The notes below the pieces were generated by a model. It searched no databases and was not told the origin of the DNA. It saw nothing but the letters and a program-made list of their open reading frames with translations. From contig CM053143.1 of NCBI GenBank assembly GCA_028571685.1, positions 136,496,829 through 136,560,828 on the forward strand: a stretch of 64,000 bases of DNA, given 5' to 3'. Position 1 is the stretch's first letter. Each line of letters begins with the position of its first letter. The position numbers were made by a program, and so were the translations under genes. Below are positions 11,726 through 23,400 of this stretch, one piece after another. The stretch is from Heterohyrax brucei. Lineage: Eukaryota > Chordata > Mammalia > Hyracoidea > Procaviidae.

Positions 11726-11915
11726 ACCAGATAATGGGAATTTTACAATATTTTATTTACTAAACTGCCTACACATTTTCCAAATCTTTACTCACTTTAA
11801 GCTGCAGAAACCTAAGCATCAGTGAGCACTTAAAAAAGGACTGAAAACAAAAGAATAACCACAGCCCCACAAAACTCCCATCTTGCTGTTAATTTTACCT
11901 CTTAACGAGCATACT
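11726..11915. other. Unassigned sequence
   Basis: Nothing recognised. Confidence 0.35.
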
Positions 11916-11924
11916 GATCGTCAA

Positions 11925-12150
11925 TACTGGCTATTTTTATTTGGTGTTCTTGGCCTGCTGCCTGTTTCTGTAAAAAAAACTTCATTGGAACATAGCCACA
12001 CCTATTATTTACTTGTTATCTATCACCTTATTGCTTTCATATACAAAGACAGAGTTGAGTCATTGCAATAAAGACTTCACAGCCCACAAATTCTAAAATA
12101 TTTACAATGTGGTCCTTTAGAGAAACAGTTTGCTGCTCCCTGTGGTTGGC
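11925..12150 (+). mobile_element. Fossil DNA transposon (hAT-like, tentative)
   Basis: ACTTCATTGGAACATAGCC, GCAATAAAGACTTCACAGC and ACAATGTGGTCCTTTAGAG follow a well-known old mammalian DNA repeat. Class assignment is from memory. Confidence 0.55.
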
Positions 12151-13140
12151 TGGCAAATGCTAAGAGACCTTATAAGGTGAAAAAATCACGGTAGAAGATA
12201 GTTCTAAGTTGTTTGAAATAAAATATAAAGATTGTACCACCAGCACACATATATAACAGGTCTCTCTTGAGGAGTAAATACCCTTCTTTTGAAACAAATT
12301 TCTACTAACACAACTCAAAGCTTTGTCCCTGAATCTGTGCTCATATTTCAGCTGATATTACTGAAGCATCACAGGTGTTTAAGCAGGTATGTATGTTGTT
12401 TGCTAATAGATCCATCAAAGTTGAGAGAAAAATCTTTTTAGACATTTTTAAATACATTTTTGTTAAAAATCTTCAGCAAATCAGTTATTTTCATTCTGTT
12501 ACCTTGTTCAAAGAACTTAGAGTATTAAAGCTCTTTGTAAATTCACTCACTGATCCCAAATAAATACTTAAGAGGCAGAACTTAGCTATGCATGCATGCT
12601 ACCAGGTAGAATTAAAGTTGTCTGTTACTCTCTTGTCCCAGGACTTGAGGTTGCTAAGGTCACAATGTCTGCGAGTTGTTATCTTACATTTGCTCCAAAA
12701 CCAGCTTTCCAGGCTGCGCTTTGCGTTACTGGGATTGGTACTCTGAAGACCACATTTCTGTTTTGTTGCTGGATGCCTGTGTGTTCTGTCAGCAGGATGT
12801 GCCAGTGGGACACTGGAAGGCAGGAGGGGGGGAAAGGGACTTGGTCCTGAATATTCTTTTCTGTTAGCAGTGCTCCAGCATTCACCCTTCATCCCAGCAA
12901 TAATAGCTGGTCTCAGTTTTGAGCTTTTTCACACACTCTCAGGACGATCTCATATTCTCCCAGACCCACTAGCACCAGCTAGGTAGCACCTCTCCTCACA
13001 GGTGTGAATACAGCTTTCCGGAGCCTCTTCTCCAAGCCATCTAGGTTCTGATAATCCCAGGCTCTTCCCATTATTCCCCCAGGCCTAAAGGTGATACTTC
13101 CCAAAGTTACTAATTTCTGTGTTATTTCACTGCTCTCTTT
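12151..13140. other. Unassigned, largely unique sequence
   Basis: Open frames here are short and overlap on opposite strands. No domain or splice structure supports a gene. Confidence 0.45.
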
Positions 13141-13146
13141 TTGCTC

Positions 13147-13352
13147 AGGAGACTTGGTGGCACAGTGATTAAGAGACTGGCTGCTAACTGAAAGCTAGCC
13201 CGCTTATGCCCACCAGCTGTTCCATGGGAGAAAGAAGTGGCATTCTGCTGCTGTAAAGATTACAGCCTTGGAAATCCCATGGGGCAATTCTACTCTGTCC
13301 TATAGGATTATTGTGAGTCAGAATCAACTCAATGACAATGGTTTGGTATCAG
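13147..13352 (+). repeat. AfroSINE, long subtype
   Basis: GACTTGGTGGCACAGTGATT head, the long-subtype middle (GCTGCTGTAAAGATTACAGCC) and the TGTGAGTCAGAATCAACTC tail. Confidence 0.88.
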
Positions 13353-13547
13353 TTTAATCAGTTCTTTGTATTAAATTTTCTCTACTGTGTTTGTGTTTTC
13401 TAGACTACACCCTCACGGATACAGGAGTATGTCACAGAGTTGATGTTTGGTATACAGGTTAAGACACAACCCTGAAGTGGATCTGCCAATGTACTAAACT
13501 TCTCTGCTCTAAACCTCTAAGACTTGTCAAATAGGTAACAAAAGTTG

Positions 13548-13716
13548 TATTACCCAAACCCAACCCACTGTTGTTGAGCCGATCCCAACTCCTGGAGACC
13601 TTATAGGACAGAGTAGAACTGCTCCATAGAGTTTCCAAGGAGAACCTGATGGATTTGAATGCTGACCTCCTGGTGAGCAGATGTAGCATTTAACCTCTGC
13701 GCCACCAGAGTTTCCA
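13548..13716 (-). repeat. AfroSINE
   Basis: Reverse copy ending CTGCGCCACCAGAGTTTCC. Confidence 0.9.
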
Positions 13717-13775
13717 AAAGTTATATTAATGATGAGTAAGTAAATACTATTATCCAACACGATATGGGACACTGA

Positions 13776-13946
13776 CAAACCAAAATGAAAACCCATTGTC
13801 ATCGAGTTAATTCTGACTCACAGTGACCATAAAGGACAGAGGAGAGCTGCCCCAGAGGGTTTCGAAGAAGTACCTGGTGGGTTTGAACTGCTGTCTTTTT
13901 GGTTAGCAGTTATTGCTCTTAACCACTTTGCCACCAGGGTTCCCAC
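13776..13946 (-). repeat. AfroSINE
   Basis: Reverse copy ending TTTGCCACCAGGGTTCCC. Only about 60 bp from the previous copy, same orientation. Confidence 0.9.
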
Positions 13947-13949
13947 CTC

Positions 13950-14445
13950 GATTATAGCACTTATTAAATTGTACTGAAATTTGCTTCTTACATGTCAGTC
14001 AAGGGTGATGTTTCAGAGGTAGAATTTTTTGTCTTTAATGCAGATTAGGCATACACGCAAAGGAGCATAAATAAAGACTGATGTCACCTGAAGATGGCCA
14101 AGGAACCAAAGAACAGAAGCTAAAGAGACAAGGACCTTCCCCTGAAGCCTGCAGAGAGAGGAAGGCTTCTTCTAGAGCTGGTAATTTCTCTGGTTGATTT
14201 TCAAATATTTATCTACGGAAGTCTCTCTCATAGGCCACCTATGCCTCATGTCTGGTGTCTTTTCATAGCAAAATTAAAAAAAAATAGAACAACAGAAATT
14301 GTCTATATTCCTGGTCTCCATTTCTCACTTTTCATTCCTTCCATCATCTACTCCATTTGGGTTCTGGATGCCATCACTTTTCTGTAAAATAGTTCTTGTG
14401 AAGCTGACTGGTAACTACATCTTGCCAAAGCCGTCAATGCTCAGT
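13950..14445. other. Unassigned sequence, possible LTR remnant
   Basis: 14090-14180 (GGACCTTCCCCTGAAGCC) resembles the internal part of the MaLR-like LTRs at 38828 and 50470, but is too eroded to assign. Confidence 0.35.
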
Positions 14446-14447
14446 TC

Positions 14448-15240
14448 TCCTGATGATTTTTTTTTAACAATATTTTATTGTGGGTTTTTGTGGTGTGTGT
14501 GTGAAAGCAAATTAGGTTTCCATTTAACAATTCCATATACATTGTTCAATAGTATTGGTTATGTTTTCACAGTGTATCAACATTCTCGTTACTTCCATTC
14601 TGGTTGTTTCATTCCGGTCCCCCCATCCTTGAGTTAGAATAACTGTTGACCATTTGATCTTTACACAGAGGACTTTTTTAAACAAGCACATTACTCACAG
14701 GTGATATTGCTTATTTTATGAGCCAATCTGTTATTTAGCTAAAAGGTGAGGTCTGAAAGTGGTTTAAGTTCAAAATTTAAAGGTTATCTCAGGGCTGTAA
14801 CCTAGTCTCTAGTTTCTCTAGTTTCAGGCAGTCCAATAAGTCTGGCCTTTTGTAAGAATCTGAGTTTCCTTCTGCGTTTTTCTCCTGTTCTATTTGGGAC
14901 CATCTATTGTGTCCTCAGTGGTGGCCAGGCACCATCTAGTTCTGGTCTTATGGTAAATAAAGCCATGATTCTTGTAGTCTTGTGTTTATCTTGTAGTTTC
15001 TTCTCTCCTTCTTCTCTTTTCTCCAGATGAGTAGAGACCAGTAGTTGTAGCTCAGACAGCTGCTTGCAAGCTTTTTGAGATCCCAGATACTGCTGACCAA
15101 ACTAGGATGTAGAACTTAAACTTTATAAACTATGCTGTGTCAATTGACCAAATTCTACCAAGACTATGGTCCTAAGCCTTTAAATCCAGTCAACCAATCC
15201 TATGAAGTGTTTGGTAATGGCTAGGAAGCATCCACAGCTG
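14448..15240 (-). mobile_element. 5'-truncated L1 (3' UTR)
   Basis: Reverse T-rich start and ATTTTATTGTGGGTTTTTGT, then the GCACCATCTAGTTCTGGTC segment parallel to the L1 3' UTR at 22330-23480 and 34130-34985. Confidence 0.75.
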
Positions 15241-15410
15241 TGCCTTCTATGTGTTTTATTACATATATGAATATATATGTAACACACATGTATTTATACA
15301 TGTATGCCTACAGATACATCTATACATGCATTTGTGTATGTACACGCAAATCTTCCTATACACATGTATGCATGCATATCTACCTATGTAACCACACACA
15401 TATTTTAGTT
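15240..15410. repeat. ATGT/CATA-type microsatellite, degenerate
   Basis: Interrupted alternating purine-pyrimidine run, for example ACACATGTATGCATGCATAT. Confidence 0.8.
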
Positions 15411-15476
15411 ATTACTGTTGTAGCAAAATTGTATGTTATAGCAACCATCAAAAATGTCTCTTTTTTCTTACATAGG

Positions 15477-15612
15477 AAACTCTGAAGGAGTAGTAGTTAG
15501 GAGCTATGGTTGCTAACCAAAAGTTCAGCAGCTGGCATCCAGCAGGTGCTCCTTGGAAGCTCTATGGGGAGGTTCTGCTCTGTCCTACAGGGTTAGAATT
15601 GACTTGAAAACA
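15477..15612 (+). repeat. AfroSINE
   Basis: GGTTGCTAACCAAAAGTTC head, then GGTGCTCCTTGGAAGCTC and a TTGACTTGAAAAC tail. Confidence 0.82.
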
Positions 15613-15706
15613 GGGGGGTTGTGTTATTCTTATGTACTTACTGGTACCATCATTTACAAGTTGGCAGATTTCACTTATATCACCAAAAATAACAGTGTCT
15701 ACTATC

Positions 15707-15880
15707 TAGTGGGTAGTCTTGGTGCCACAATGGGTGAGAACTTGGCTGCTAATCAAATGCTGGCAGCTCAGATCCACCAACCACTCCTTGGAAACCTTAC
15801 AGAGCAGTTCTACTCTGTCCTGTAGAGTTGCTGTGAGTCGGCATCCACTTGAGAACAGCAAGGTTGGTTTTTGGTATCAT
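15707..15880 (+). repeat. AfroSINE
   Basis: GGCTGCTAATCAAATGCTGG, GCAGTTCTACTCTGTCCTG and GTGAGTCGGCATCCACTTG blocks. Confidence 0.85.
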
Positions 15881-15899
15881 CTATTGATTCACCCACCCT

Positions 15900-16373
15900 C
15901 CCTGTCTAGTGCTGCTATAACAGAAATACTACAAGTGGATGGCTTTAGCAACAAAAAATTGATTTCCTCACAGTAAAGTAGACTAAAAGTCCAAATTCAG
16001 GGTGTCAGTTCCAGGGACAGGCTTTCTCTCTGTTGGCTCTGGAGGAAAGTCCTTCTCCCCGATATTCCCCTGGACTAGGAACTTCTCTGTGCAAGAACCC
16101 TGGGTCTTAAGGATGTGCTGTGCTCCTAGGATTGCTTTCTTAGTGGTTGGAGAACCCTCTGTCTTTTATGTCCTAAATAAAATCATCTCAAGACACAATC
16201 CAATTCCGTAGATTGAGTCCTGCCTCATCAACACATCATCATCCACTGCCCCTCGTTAACAGAATAGAGGGAGGATATAAACCACATAGGAAAATCACAT
16301 CAGATGACAAGTGAGCAATCACGCAAAACCAGAAATCATGGTATTTGGGGGGCACACAAGTCAATCCATGACA
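15900..16373 (-). repeat. Solo LTR, MaLR-like
   Basis: Reverse copy: the start at about 15900 (TAGTGCTGCTATAACAG) is the LTR 3' end, and CAATCCATGACA at 16373 is the LTR 5' end. Same family as 38828, 50470 and 59684. Confidence 0.75.
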
Positions 16374-16379
16374 CTCCCA

Positions 16380-16997
16380 CTCCCATCCCTGGTAATCATC
16401 AGTGAATGCTGATTTCTGTATGTACACTTATTCTTGCCTTTTTATAAAAGTGAAATTATGAAATAGTTGTTCCTTTGCTATTATTTCACTTAGCATAGTG
16501 TCCTTTGTATTCATCCACGTTATGTCTCAAGAACTCATCATTATCCTTATAGCTGCATTGTATTCCATTGTGATGTATGTACCACAATCTGTTTATGCAT
16601 TCCTCCACTGACCTTTTTGCTATTGTGAATAGCACTGCAATGAACATAGATGTGCCTATGTCTATTTGTATCACTTTTAGTTTTATCAGGTATATATCTA
16701 GGATGGGAATTTCTGCATCATAAGGTTATTCTGAAAACTCTGGGGGCATAGTGCTTAAGTGCTACTTCTGCTAACCAAGAGGTTGGCAGTTCATATTCAC
16801 CAGGCCTTCCTTGAAAATTCTACGGGGCAGTTCTACCATGTCCTATAAAGTCACTATGAGTCAGAATCGATTTGATGGCAATGGGTTTGGTTTGGGATTT
16901 TAAGTTAATTCTAGTTTTTCCTTAGGAAACTCATATCATTTTTCCATAGTAGTTATACCATTTAACATTTCCACCAGCAGTGTGTAAGAGTTCCAGT
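16380..16997 (-). mobile_element. L1 ORF2 3' part, interrupted by an AfroSINE
   Basis: Reverse L1 sequence (GCATTGTATTCCATTGTGATG, TGGGAATTTCTGCATCATAA), broken at 16735-16902 by the SINE and resuming to the CCACCAGCAGTGTGTAAGAG segment. Confidence 0.8.
16735..16902 (+). repeat. AfroSINE inserted in L1
   Basis: GGCATAGTGCTTAAGTGC (A box region), GAGGTTGGCAGTTCATATTC (B box region), tail GATGGCAATGGGTTTGGTTT. Confidence 0.9.
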
Positions 16998-17400
16998 CTA
17001 GACCATACCTGATGGTCCCACAGACTGGAGGGTCCCCAGAAGACATGGTCCCCAGACTCTCTGTTAACCTGGAACTGAAACCACTGCTGACGCCAACTTT
17101 TCAGAGAAAGATTGGACTAGATTATAGGACGTAAGATGATACCAGTGAAGAGTGTGTTTTTTGGCTTAAGTAGATACATGAGGCTAACTGGGCAACTCTT
17201 GTCTAGAGGTGAGATGAGAAGGCAGAGAGGGGACAAGGTCTGGTTGGATGGATGTGGGAAACACAGGGTGGAAAGGAGATGTGTGATGTCATAGTGTGGG
17301 GAGAGCAGCTAGAGTAACATAGCAATGTGTGTGGAAGTTTTTCTATGACCAACTGACCTGGATTGTAAACTTTCTCTTAAAGCACAATTTAAAAAAAAGA
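16998..17400 (+). mobile_element. 5'-truncated L1 (3' UTR)
   Basis: Forward L1 3' UTR, including GCAGCTAGAGTAACATAGC and ending TTAAAGCACAATTTA8. Opposite in orientation to the L1 piece it abuts. Confidence 0.75.
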
Positions 17401-17509
17401 GTTCTTTCCACGTTCTTCCAGCATTTGTTGTTTTCTGTCTTCAGTCCTCCTATTTCTCAACCTCATACCAGCAATCAAGCCTCTGCAAACGGGAGTACGC
17501 CAAGATTCT

Positions 17510-18440
17510 AATCTTGGACCTCCACTATACTCTCTCCCTGGGCAATATCATTGGATCCCGTGGTTTTGGCTACCTTTGATATTGACGACTTGTACATTTG
17601 TACCTCAAGCCCTTGAGAACTCCAGATTTGTAATTCCAACAACTTTACCACATCTCCACTTCTCTGTCTAACATGCATCCTCCCCAGATGTTCTCCACCA
17701 TCGCTCATCTAGAAGTTTAGGACAATATCTTAGGAAGCATTCTTGATTCTTCACTCCATTGGCAGCACCTGCAAAATCTTGAATCTGACCACTTTCCCTA
17801 GTCCACTGCTATACAGTAATCCAATTCATCATCTCTTGGTTGAATTATTGTAAAAGCCACTTAATTTGCTCCTTTGCCTCTCTTTTTACCGACCAACTGT
17901 CTCTTCCTCAAGCAGTCTATTAAAAACACCATTTGGATCAAGGGCATTCCCTTGCTTAAATCTTCCACTGGTTTCTCACTGTAACCACAACCAATCCAAA
18001 CACTTTGTCATGGCTGACACGGCCATGTATGTGAGCCTGGCCTTCCAGTTCCTGTTCTGTCACTTTCGCCATCCTTCTTATAGGGCTACAGCTACAGCCA
18101 ACTTCTTTGAATTCCTTGAACTGTGGTACATGTTTCCAAGGTCTTCACTTAGCTTCCTTCTCATCACTTAGTTTTTAAGTCAAATGTCACCTCTGAAAGG
18201 CCTTTCCTGACCTCCAAAGGCAAAGACTTCCTGCTCCCCTAATACTGTCTAGCACTTATTTTTGGAAGTTATTGTGCTTATTCACTTGTTTTGGAGTTTT
18301 CTGTGTCACTTCACCCCCAAGACTCATACTAGAAAGCTTCTTGACAGCAGGGACCTCCTCTGTCTAGTCTAAGGTGATATCTGGAGCCCCAAGCTCTGCC
18401 TGGCATATGCTAAAGAAGTAGGAGTGGACTGACTTGTTGA
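17510..18440 (+). repeat. L2 LINE
   Basis: Old LINE with the AATGTCACCTCTGAAAGGCC and TTTCCTGACC segment near 18185, and the TGCCTGGCATATGCTAAAG end. Confidence 0.7.
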
Positions 18441-18459
18441 GCCCCCAAGGGTTTTATCA

Positions 18460-18715
18460 TGGATTTTATGGAGTTCCTCCTCATGTATTAAGGAGTAGGA
18501 AGACTTTCCATAGGAAGGTCAGGACAGGCCTTTCAGAGGTGACATTTGAGCTGAAAACTGAATGATGAGAAGAAAGTAAGTGAAGTCACGGGGACATGCA
18601 TTCCAGCTCAAGGAATTCAAAGCAGTTAGCTGTGGCTGGAGTGCTGTGCGAAGGAGGGGGTTCATGATGGGTACAGAACTAGAAAGGCAAGATCACATGG
18701 GACAGGTCTTTGACA
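18460..18715 (-). repeat. L2 LINE, inverted relative to its neighbour
   Basis: The reverse complement of 18480-18660 matches part of 18060-18210 (for example CTTTGAATTCCTTGA). The two copies face each other. Confidence 0.65.
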
Positions 18716-20066
18716 GGGAACTGGCAGAAATTAAAGCCAGATTCAGAAGAGGAAATGGAACCAGAGATACCACAGCAGATGTCGAAGTATCCTGGCTGAA
18801 AGCAGGCAATACCTGAAAGACACTTACTTGTGTTTTATTGACTACTCAAAGGCATTCAACTATGTGGAGCATAAAAATTTATGGCTAACGCTGCGAAGAG
18901 TGGGAATTCCAGAATGTTAACTGTGCTTGTGAGAAAACTGTATATAGATCAAGAGGTAGTAGTTTGAACAAATCAAGGCGATACTGCTTAGTTTTAAATC
19001 AGGGAAAGTATGTTCGGGGACGCATCCTTTCATCATACTATGCAATCTATGCTGAGCAAATACTCCGAGAAGCTGGGCTACATGAAGAAGAACAGGGCAC
19101 CAGGATTGGAAGAAAAGCTAACAACCAGCATTATGCAGATAACAACCTTGATAGCTGACGGTGAAGAGAACTTGAAGCACTTACTAATGACAACCAAAGA
19201 CCGTAGCCTTCAGGATGGTTTATGCCTCAACACAAAGAAAACAAGAATTCTCAGAATTAGACTAATAAGCAACAGCATGATAAATGGAGGAAAGATTGAA
19301 GTTACGAAAGATTTCATTTGTTTGGATCTATAATCAACACCCATGGAAAAGGTAGTCAAGAAGTTAGAGGATGCATTGCATTGGGCAAATCTGCTGCAAA
19401 AGATCTCTTTAAATGTGTTTAAAGCAAAGCTGTCACTTTGAGGACTAATGTGCACCTACGTGACCCGGGTCATGGTGTTTGCAATTGCCTCATAAACTTG
19501 CAAAAGTGAAACAATAAATAAGGAAGACAGAAGATCTGACACCTTCATATCATGGTACTGGCAAAGAATATCGACTATAGCATGACTGAAACCCTAGTGG
19601 TTATACTGGTTAAGTGATACTTGTGCTAAGCAAAATGTCAGCAGTTCAAATCCTCCAGGAGCTCCTTGGAAACTCTGTGCAGCAGTTTCACTCTGACCTG
19701 TAGGGTCACTATGAGTCTGAATTGACCCGAATGCAGGTTTTGGCTTTTTTGGCCAAAAGAGTGAACAAATCTGTCTTGGAAGTACAGCAGAAATGCATAT
19801 TAAAAGCAAGGATGGCAAGACAACGTTTTGCGTGTTTTGGACATGTTTTCAGGAGGAATCAGTTCCTGAAGGACATCGTGCTTCGTAAAGCTAGAGGGTC
19901 AGTGAAAAAGAAGACCTTCAGGGAGATGGATTGGCACTGTGGCTGCAAGAACCGGCTCAAGAATTAAAAAATGGCTGTGGGGATGTTTGCAGGACCCGGC
20001 AGGGTTTCGTTGGTTGTACACAGGGTGGCTGAGTGGAACCACTGACTCCAGGCACCTAACAACATC
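18716..20066 (+). mobile_element. RTE (BovB-type) LINE, RT to 3' end
   Basis: Begins in the RT region (CCAGATTCAGAAGAGGAAAT) and runs through a mutated catalytic region near 19130-19160 to the 3' tail GGCACCTAACAACATC. 5'-truncated and full of frameshifts. It carries an AfroSINE at 19586-19750. Its end lies about 355 bp upstream of the SPINK2 start codon. Confidence 0.85.
19586..19750 (+). repeat. AfroSINE inserted in RTE
   Basis: GAAACCCTAGTGGTTATACT head, CCAGGAGCTCCTTGGAAAC, tail CTATGAGTCTGAATTGACC. Confidence 0.88.
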
Positions 20067-20421
20067 GGGGTTTCTGTTTGCCCATGGGAGAGGTCCCTGC
20101 ACACTCTTGGTTCCTACTCTAAGCACAAGAACTCCCCCCCCCTTTCTTTTCCCGTTTCCTTCTCCCTCTTCAACCTCTATCCTTTCTACCCCTGGCAACC
20201 TCCCTCCTACAGCCCCTGCCCATTCTCGTTCGAGTCCTACCTGCAGTTTCCCCGGTCTCTCACCTCCCCACTCGCTGCTCCCCCTGTTCCCCCAGGCCCT
20301 TCCCCTGCCTACCCTCCCGCTGTCCCTCTACACCCCCACCTCAGTCGCGTGCCCGGGTGTCAGGACGCCTTCTGAGCTGGAGCGCGCAGTCACCCGTCCG
20401 CAGACCGACCGCTGAGGCAGG
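20067..20421 (+). promoter_or_regulatory. SPINK2: SPINK2 promoter and 5' UTR region, GC- and pyrimidine-rich
   Basis: Between the end of an RTE LINE (about 20066) and the SPINK2 ATG. About 20130-20345 is a long C/T-rich tract. From about 20343 to 20760 the sequence is visibly enriched in CpG compared with the AT-rich surroundings, which suggests a small CpG-rich promoter running into intron 1. No TATA box is seen at a useful distance. The transcription start cannot be placed from sequence. Confidence 0.55.
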
Positions 20422-20479
20422 ATGGCGCTTGTTGTCCCCTCCAGCTTGGTGATTTTGCTCTTGGCAGGAGGCTTCGCTG
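20422..20479 (+). CDS. SPINK2: SPINK2 coding exon 1 (signal peptide)
   Basis: Encodes the first 19 residues plus one base of codon 20, beginning Met-Ala-Leu as in human and running into a Leu/Val/Ile-rich core. The donor is GTAAGG at 20480. The start was chosen because it is the only ATG in frame with a signal peptide here, and it has a strong Kozak context. Confidence 0.9.
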
Positions 20480-23400
20480 GTAAGGTGCCCAAGTTTACCT
20501 GCTTGGCCAGGACCAAAGATGGAGTGACCCCAAAGGAGTAACTGAGGGGCAGCCTCGCCGGCCGGCGCACCCTCTCACAGCTTCCTTTCTGCGCACCCGT
20601 TACAGGCGTTTCGCCGCGGCCGGGTGGGGGAGTCTAGGGCGCAGAGGGCAGCGGGTCCCCGGGGCCGGTGACCTCCCCCATTCCCACCCAGCACGGGTTC
20701 ACCCTTGCTTTGGTTTTGCTCCTTGTGTCCTATGTGACGCCCCGCCTCGGGGATCTTGTTTTGTTTCAAAGGTAGGTTTCTGAGCCTAAAGTAGGGAGTT
20801 TTTATGTACTTTAGGAAACCCTGGTAGTATAGTGGTTAAGTCCTACAGCGGCTAACCAGAACGTCGGCAGTTCAAGTTAACCAGAGGCTCCTTAGAAACT
20901 TGATTGGGGCAGTTCTACTCTAGAGGGTTCCCGTGAGTTGGAATGGACTAACAGTAGTAGTTTGGGTTTGGGAAACCCTGGTGGCATCGTGGTTAGTGTT
21001 ATCTCTGCTAACCAAAGATTGGCAGTTCAAATCTGCTGGGCGCTCCTTGGAAACTCCATGGGGGCAGCTCTGCTGTGATCTGCAGGGTCCCTGTGAGTCA
21101 GAATCGACTTGATGGCAGTGGCTTTGGATTTTTGGTTTAGTAGCTCTACTGATCCTTAGCAGAAAATGTACTGTAATTGAGAATTGTGAACGCCAAGTGC
21201 CTAGGCCTCTGAGGCTGATGGGCTTTAACCTGGGGGAATAGATGCCTGCTTAGAATGAAATCAAACGAATAAACCCAAAAACCCACTGCCGTTGAATCTG
21301 ACTCATAGAGACCCTAGAAGTCAGAGTAGAACTGCCCCCTAGAGTTTCCTAGGAGCACCTGACAGATTTGAACTGCTGACCTCTTGGTTAGCAGAGGTAG
21401 CACTTGACCCCATACGCCACCAGGGTTTCAAAAGAGTAAAGACTGGTATTCATTTTTGCCTCTGTTACCCTGACCTGCAGAGGAAGGGAGCATCATGAAT
21501 TATTCAAGTTACTTCTCTGACTTATTCCACAGCTTCATAGTCCCTTTGAGAATATCTTACAATAAAAAGGAAGTTTAGTAAAGACCTTGGGGACATGCAT
21601 TCCCTTTCAAGGCACTGAAGGAAGTTAGCTGTGGCTGGAGCTCTGGGAGGAGGGAAAGCAAGATGAAAATGTCACAAACCATTTGAGAATGGGCTCTCAA
21701 GCAAACCTATCAGGATGATCAATTATCAAAGTCAACCTTAGTGTTCTTTCTGTCCTTAGGTATTCTTTCTGTCCTTCTAGGAGAGATGCCAGAAAACAAC
21801 TGAGTATGTTTTTCAGGAAGATGGAGTGGGGAGTACGAGCTAGACACAGGGAAAGGGAGAAAGTGTGCCCTGGATAAATCATGAACTGAATTTTTAAAAA
21901 GCCTTGTGATCAATAATTGACCTTTAATCATAAACTTTCCAATGTCTTTGTTTTCTTCTAGCAGCCTCTTTCAGCCCAGAGTTCAGTGAATTGGTGCAGT
22001 TTAGAGAGGTAAGTAGGAAACCACTTGTACTGTCGCTAGTAATACAAACCAGAAAACAATATTAGATGTCTTGGAGTCAGTTCTGACTTATGGCCACCCT
22101 CTGTGTTGAGTGTAACAGAGTCCAGCTGCTCCATAGAGCTGTCTTGGCTATAGTCTTAAGAAAGTGGGAGAAAGATGAAGCAGTCTGTTTTCTTAGAGAT
22201 TTACAGCCTTGGAAACTCTATGGGACAGTTCTACTCTGTCCTGTAGGGTTGGTGTGAGTTGGGATCAACTTTGCTGCAGTGAGTTTGGTTGGTTGGTGTG
22301 CTTTAGGAATCATTTATTTATTGTGATTGAGTTCAAGGGTACAATCTGGTTTAAATTCGCGTGCCAACCTACATGCAACTCCTATTGCTCTCCTTGTGGT
22401 GAACACACATTCTTTTCTTATACAAGTCACATCCTTTTAACAATTTCCTGTCCCCTCTTCTCCACCCTCTCCACTCCCCTCTAGTAAGAGGCCAGTAGTG
22501 TGACATCCTATAGATGCATAGAACCATAAAGTGCACACACAATATGGTCACTCTGTATTGCCAAGTCCAATCCATTCCTGTCTGAGATGAACTCACTAAT
22601 GATTTATGATCAGGGGCAGCATCAGGTCTGGGGGCATGCTCCCAGGGGAACCCCCAGGACTTTGGACCACCAATTGTGGTCTTTTAGTGGAGTTCTCAGG
22701 GTGCACCCCTTCTTATTCTCACATTGCCACTGGGACTCAGCTTTGTGAGCCCCATCACGGCTGTCACTGGAGGGGGCTGGGCACCATCTGGTTCTTCTGG
22801 TCGCATGTTGATGTAGTCACCCATTCACATGGGTCTTTTTGTCCTCTGGGTTCCCTTTCCCCCATGTCATTTTTATCCTTGGTGATCATCGGTTCTTGCT
22901 GAGTTGGGACCATTTGGTGTACCTCAGATAGCAGCTTGCTAGCTTTTAAGACCCCAGATGCCACTCACCAATATGGGATGGAGAAGACTCTTAGCAATAA
23001 GCTAGTTATACCAATTGGCCGTAATGTCCCCTGAGAGCATGGTCCCTGAACGTCTCCCCAACCCCTACTACTCTGTCCTTGCCATGCTGGGTTAAGATTG
23101 GAAGAGTTTTCATGTTATGTTTAAGTCCAGTTAAATTGATCATCTCTAATGTATGCTGTCACTGATTTCACCCAACCAAATTTCTATCAACTATCTAAGC
23201 CATAACCAGCCCTCTTCCTTCTTCCCTCCCCTCTCTTGCAGTTGTCAAAGAGTCTTTTCTTCTGTACATGAGTCTGTTTTCAAGTCCTTGTAGTGGGGGT
23301 CTCATACAATATTTGTCCTTGTGCCACTGACTAATTTCACTCAACATAATGTCTTCCAACTGAAACCAGGTTATGAGATGCTTCCTAAAATCATCATTGT

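Noticed and set aside
15240-15410. CRISPR-like repeated short units
   Set aside because: Degenerate ATGT/CATA microsatellite; no regular spacers, and the host is a mammal.
19939-20415. Plus-strand 158-codon Pro/Ser/Thr-rich frame upstream of SPINK2
   Set aside because: Starts in RTE sequence and runs through the pyrimidine-rich promoter, which yields Pro/Ser/Leu codons by composition; not a gene.
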